Shown: positions 59,140 to 64,000 of the stretch, piece by piece | How positions within the stretch are numbered: position 1 is the first letter of the stretch | How the letters are laid out: the number at the start of each line of letters is the position of its first letter | Source of the DNA: Varroa destructor | Lineage: Eukaryota > Arthropoda > Arachnida > Mesostigmata > Varroidae | Length of the DNA: 64,000 nucleotides | NCBI RefSeq assembly: GCF_002443255.2 | Contig: NW_019211460.1 | Coordinates: 25,836,882-25,900,881 of the forward strand | Direction of reading: 5' to 3' | Made by a program: the position numbers and the translations under genes | Notes under the pieces: generated by a model | The model's database searches: none | Seen by the model: the letters and a program-made list of their open reading frames with translations, nothing else | What the model was told of the DNA's origin: nothing

Positions 59140-61770
59140 GTCAGCTTGCGCGAACACGAGCGAAACTGTTTCGCTACGAAGAGAGGCGAAAGCAAACGCC
59201 GCTAGTGTTGGATTAGCATGTAGTACACTGGGTCAATCAACGCATCGTTACCTCGCAGTAGATAACGGTCGGTAACGGAAATGTCGTCCGTTATGAAAGT
59301 TAGCTACGAGAAGCGTCAGTCGTAGCGGTCGCAGTGACGTAAACTGATACGAGTGTACACGAAACAGTTGAAGCGTCATTCTCAGAGATGGATGAGTCCA
59401 ATTCGTGTGTCCTATCTAACTGGGCTGGGTGACTAACTCTAAAGCGCTTTCGACAAAGACGTCCAGCAGACGACGTTCGAGACGTCGGCTCAAGGCTGAG
59501 CCGGATGCATGGGCAAGGACGTTCTCATTGCAACGGTAGAAAGATATTGTGGGATAGCATACAAGGCTGGCGCTCAGTTAAAACTTACGCAGCATGACTA
59601 AAGGCATATACCTACGAACGAACGCAACTAAGGAAGAATCAACCGACGCTTAACGATATCATAATAAGAGAATAGTCGCACAATTATGTTGAAATAAGCT
59701 TCTCTTATAATAATATTACAGAAATTTCCTGTCGGCCCAATGTAACTCACCCAGTTCACTTTTACACACCTGATTCATATTCACGGGCGAAAATCGTTCG
59801 GAACGCTGCTGGCGCCCAACGAACAGCTATGAATTAAGCGATCCATGATAAATACGGTTCGCCGGAATTGTACCAACAAATTCGAGCACTTCTCGCGAAA
59901 CTATTATCTTGCATTATCGGACTCTTAAATTCCACAAACGATAACGGTGATAGCGGCTTTCAACAACGATCAATTGCAGACACATGTCAGATTTCTACCT
60001 AATTTGCAATGTTTTGACCAGTAATTGACCTACGACGTCGTCTAACGTCAGTCGATTTTCCTGCAGGACATGACACTGTAGCCAATTTCCTGTAATTGTC
60101 CATTCGGCCGATGTGTGGCACACTGACTTGATCGTAAAATTAGATTGCAGCGGCTCGGTTGATCATTTTTCATGTTAGCACCTCTCCGAAAAATACTCTC
60201 TCATGGCGTTAAGATATTAGTGTCCACAAAACTGAATAAGCTTCGATTTATCACTGCGTAATAGGACGTCGTTAGTGGACTAATAAATTAGAAGAGCCCT
60301 ATCAATGTCTTCAATCTCGCAACGTTACGTTACGTTACTAACTTACTTAGCCCAGTGAATAAAAGAACTACTCAAATACCATCTATCGTTAATTACTAAG
60401 GAAAATATCGTCTGCAAAGATTCATGGGAACCTTATTTCGTGTCGCATAATTTCGAATTTAATGCAGGATAGACTTTGTATTTATATAATGATAATTAGA
60501 TAACCAAGTCCTCAGATCCTACTAGGTCTATTCAAAGAGGTTCAATTCATTTGAAACAAATCACATCAAAATCACCTCTTAGATATATAGAAGCGATTGT
60601 TGAAATACCTGTTAATGAATTACACTTTTTTTAACAGCTTAAGAGACTAATAGTCCAACTAATATCGAACACGTTCTATTATCACGAGTCTTATTAGGAG
60701 GTATTACTATAGGACATATGGACGTGCTACAGCATCGATCAGCCGCCTAGTTTTAACGTCCTATGAGCTCTACGGCCAAACAGACCACCCAGTCCCCGAG
60801 CCTTTCGAAATGCATTTACGTGGGAATATGATAAGGTGCCACCTCAAAATCTTATTGCAACATCTGTCCATACGAATGTTGCACATTCATAGCCCAAAAT
60901 ACTATTCGCAAGTAGCCACTATAACAGTAGAACAGCTAAAAATTCATTGTCGACCTTCCCAACAGTTTGTTTTTTATAGGCAAACGTTTCATTCTAGCCA
61001 GTGTAAATGGACACTCAGTCACTAGAGTACTACGAGCCGGTAATCGAATCGGTGACAATTGTTTTCGCTCACAACCTGCAACGATAAACATCGGCCCGCA
61101 TTATTGCGAGCATTTCGGATGCCCACCCAAAGAATACTTCAAAAAAAAGAACTGAAGCACCGTCTGAAGTGGCGGCTGTTGTCAACGGCGTCCGCACTCT
61201 ATTTCAACGTATCTCATTCAGCAATACCATGCGCCGTGTTAAGTTACGTTAGCACGATACAAGTTTTCGTGTCGCCGCTGATGATCCGAGGGCCATTCGC
61301 GTAGGACTTGGTGGCGGCCATCTTTCATCGCGGCATCATGAATTACCGCCAACTCAACGGCCGCAATGAAAAACACTCAAGAATCAAACAAATACAAAAA
61401 AAAAATAACAACGAACGGGATAGGCGCACAGCCACTTGGCAACACGGTCAGACAACAAAAGAATTTCCTTAAGTGTCATATGTATTTCACAGGCCCAGTT
61501 TTTACCCCCCAGACTTCTCCCTTTCTGATCCCAAACATCAGCGCTGGTGCTGATACATTTGTGATTCTTGTTAGTATCATTGTATTTCTTGTGTTTATAG
61601 CCAATATATATATATATAAAAATGTTCGAAGGGAATGTGCCTTAGGTGTTCAGGCCAAGTCGGCCATTTGCAAACAAGTAGTAACGTTTGAAGGGAGGAT
61701 TTAATGATGTGAAACGAAAAGCGAAGAAGAGAGGAACGTACGTAATGGAGGTTTCAGTGGCAAATTTTAC
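59140..61770. other. GC-richer upstream segment and unassigned sequence
   Basis: 59140-59560 is GC- and CpG-richer than its surroundings and might be promoter or 5' sequence of a minus-strand gene. From 59560 on the DNA is AT-rich. The plus ORF at 61366-61704 holds one hydrophobic segment long enough to span a membrane (FVILVSIIVFLVFIAN, about residues 70-85), with no recognised family. Confidence 0.25.
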
Positions 61771-61935
61771 TTGTTCGCAGGTAATTTTTAGAATGTTTTT
61801 TAGAAATGTTCCATTTGCATCGAATTCCTTTACTACAGCTACATAAGGACAACGAAACAATGATACTATGTAATCCCAGTTATTGGCAGTTTCAAAAGGT
61901 TGTACCCGTATGCCTATTGATTTCCATCTTCGGTC
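61771..61935 (-). CDS. Candidate internal exon, unknown protein (weak)
   Basis: Acceptor tctctcaaacacacag (ending 61936) and donor gaacaa|gtaaaa bound 165 nt, exactly 55 open codons in phase 0/0. The peptide begins DRRWKSIGIRVQPFETANNW and later has YVAVVKEFDANGTFLKN. It has no repeats and a normal residue mix, but no recognised domain. In DNA this AT-rich, a frame of this size is common by chance. Confidence 0.18.
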
Positions 61936-61956
61936 CTGTGTGTTTGAGAGAGCCAA

Positions 61957-64000
61957 GTCCCCCTTTCATTCTCTAAGATGTATATAGGGATAGTAATAAT
62001 AATAACGAATACATCGACGGCGCACTTTAATCTTCGAGAATGTTTCTCAGAAAGTATAAATTGTATATTCCCCGTATATAGTGTCCATTCATTCATTACA
62101 CTATTTTCCTAGGACATTTTAACGTCCTATCGTGTTTGATCCTTAACTATTTGATTTTTTTGCTGTGCCGTATCACACGATGGGGATGAGATTTTGCAGC
62201 ATTATTGTCATATTTCGCTAACGCATAGTTCGATACGTGCGATATACCCCGCCACTTTTCGATCCATTGTTGCTTGTTCGACGACACCTTGAACGTGTGA
62301 TCCGAAGGCTCTTGGAAATCGTTACATTTAAACTGATCTTTTCCTTATATAAACGCGTCACACAGGTTTGCTTTTGTCAAGATTACATTATTTCGTTTCT
62401 GCGTTCGATTTAGCCTTAATCCTATCCACAAGAACCGTTCACCTGTTTGGCTAAACGTCACAATTACCATTACTGAGCGACCTTTCTGTCATCGTATATC
62501 ATTCATCTGCCATAATTAATATTGGATCGAAATGGGTTTACGTCTCGGCTGTAATCGCTTGTGACGCTTCGTAAGGCAAGAATCACCATAGGAAGGGTTA
62601 AGGGAACCCTAGTTAATATGCAAATTAGCTGAGTTTTCTGTAAACATCCCCATTACGAACGAGTAATACACTACTAACCTGTTGGCTTAGGAACATAGTG
62701 GGGCAGTCTATGTTCGAAATTAGGCGGAGACACATTTCGTGTCGTGCTGAATTGGACCAGACGTCCGAAGCAATGCTTAATAGTTGTTCTGAACGTAAAA
62801 AAATGTATTAGAATGCTTGCTTACTATGTATGTTAATGTACAATGAGCCATATCAGCGAAGTAGCACCCCTCTGAGGACATTCCGTGACGAGTCAACCTA
62901 AGTTTCAAGCAAGGCAACTTATAATGTTAGGCAGTTGGCCGCTACATTCATCCGCATTTTACGAAGCTGGAACTCAGAGGTCAATAACTGGATACCCTCA
63001 TGGTGCTTATAAGCTATAGCGGTTTTATTCTTTCTTAAGTACCGTTAAGAATGAATTCACTTAGCATCACGGAGCAGTGTTTGCGTTCACTGTCCTACTA
63101 TTAGCCAGGTCACGATTAGCCCGTATCTAAATTAGGTAAGCTCAACTTGGCTAAATGTCTATTCCGTCACTCACCACCGAATCCCTATCGTCACCAATCG
63201 AACGATATGATTGTCTCTATTTTTTTGTAGATACAATGTATGGTATCTTCTTCAACCGCATCGCTTCGCGCATGGCTATCTTCCTTAGTTTGCCCTACAT
63301 CTAGCGACAGCCTCTGGCGATGAAAAATAAAGACGGGATCTTTGGCTTACGGCCGATAATAGGGATCATCAAATCGAAGTAAATCCTACGCCCACTTTTC
63401 CTTCTTCTTTAGTTCCATCGCCAACGGAACCGTCCTCAAAAACAATAGAAGTAGCATCGACAACCACATGCTATGGCAGGCGAAATAACAGGATTAGAAA
63501 GAAACGAATAACCGCCCGAAGTAGAAGTACAGTCAGAAAAGGACTTGATCGCTTGATCACGACTTCTCGCAATCTGCCCGTATTGCTGGTAGTTTCCTAT
63601 TCCGATTTTTGTCGACCGCTGCGAATTTTTATTTCCCTTTTATTTATTTCCCTCCTAAAGCGCCGTCGTACGCTAGAACAGCGGGTGCGAAGTCGCGGAG
63701 GGGTAGAATTTCCCATGCTGCAGTCCCGACAAAGTAGCTGAAATTCGCTATGTTTGGAAACTTGTGACAGATAGATGAACATTGTTGATAAGTCCGGCGT
63801 GTTCGAGCACGCCATTAGCACTCCATACGGAGTCAGCGAGCGTAGGAAGCTACTCGGGATGAACAAGGCGGGCTTTTTAAATAGCTTCACAAGCACCCGG
63901 AAAAGCATGCGAAAAAGACCATCAAATGAAATGAGAATAGCCTATAGCATCGTAATACCTAAGTGAGAGGTAAAAAACATATGGAAATAAGAGAGCACTA
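61957..64000. other. Unassigned right end of the window
   Basis: No supported gene. The third SINE copy lies at about 62660-62755. Overlapping short ORFs on both strands at 63553-63966 have mixed composition and no recognised motif. Confidence 0.3.
62660..62755 (+). mobile_element. tRNA-derived SINE fragment, copy C (degenerate)
   Basis: A box B remnant (GTTCGAA at 62712-62718) is followed by GAGACACATTTCG and TGTCGTGCT (62727-62748). This matches the AGACGCACTTCG and TTTCGTGCT blocks of copy A with three changes in 21 positions. The upstream CTAACCTG segment resembles CTAATCTG of copy B. It is in the same orientation as the others. Confidence 0.5.

Noticed and set aside
61366..61704. 112-codon plus ORF with one membrane-like segment
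   Set aside because: Hydrophobic run lies in AT-rich DNA where Ile/Val/Phe codons are frequent. No other support.

Overview
The window looks like nuclear DNA of an arthropod, possibly a mesostigmatan mite. The base composition is AT-leaning (about 40% GC by eye). Genes are broken into short exons by GT-AG introns, reading frames are short everywhere, and simple repeats, a dead non-LTR retrotransposon and a tRNA-derived SINE family are present. The assignment below arthropod is an inference with low confidence. No prokaryotic operon, CRISPR array, rRNA or intact tRNA was seen.

Only one gene is secure. It lies on the minus strand at 2261-7390 and encodes the C-terminal 513 residues of an SHB/SHD/SHE/SHF-family SH2 adaptor. 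Seven exons join in a single consistent phase: 7390-7263, 6220-6091, 4676-4393, 4116-3925, 3649-3307, 2967-2688 and 2447-2261. The order of motifs matches vertebrate SHB: two YxxP motifs, a proline-rich and low-complexity middle, a third YxxP (YDSP-W), then a C-terminal SH2 domain with the FLVR-type arginine. The N-terminal exon or exons must lie upstream of 7390 and were not found.

Region 7.4-26 kb is mostly unassigned. It holds a ~220-bp dispersed repeat in two copies (9451-9668 and 11491-11715), some GC-richer islands open on both strands, and one weak terminal-exon candidate. Region 26.04-26.85 kb is a 5'-truncated, frameshifted relic of an R1-like LINE, with the reverse transcriptase active site lost. 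Region 27-43 kb is AT-rich with microsatellites, including a ~230-bp CTG/TTG (CAG/CAA) array at 30345-30576 and a strong 15-bp hairpin at 32928-32968. SINE copies sit at about 4.8, 34.7 and 62.7 kb, and a separate tRNA-like head is at 58.0 kb.

The right part (43.7-62 kb) contains several segments that look like exons of unrecognised genes: plus strand 43.9-44.95 kb, plus strand 52.59-52.91 kb with a poly(A) signal at 53164, and minus strand 58.99-59.11 kb and 61.77-61.94 kb. These rest on splice-site phase, frame openness and composition alone. In AT-leaning DNA of this length, roughly a dozen chance ORFs of 100 codons are expected, so they are leads and not established genes. I found no convincing previously undescribed system. 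The best leads are the three exon groups just named and the SINE and dispersed-repeat families.
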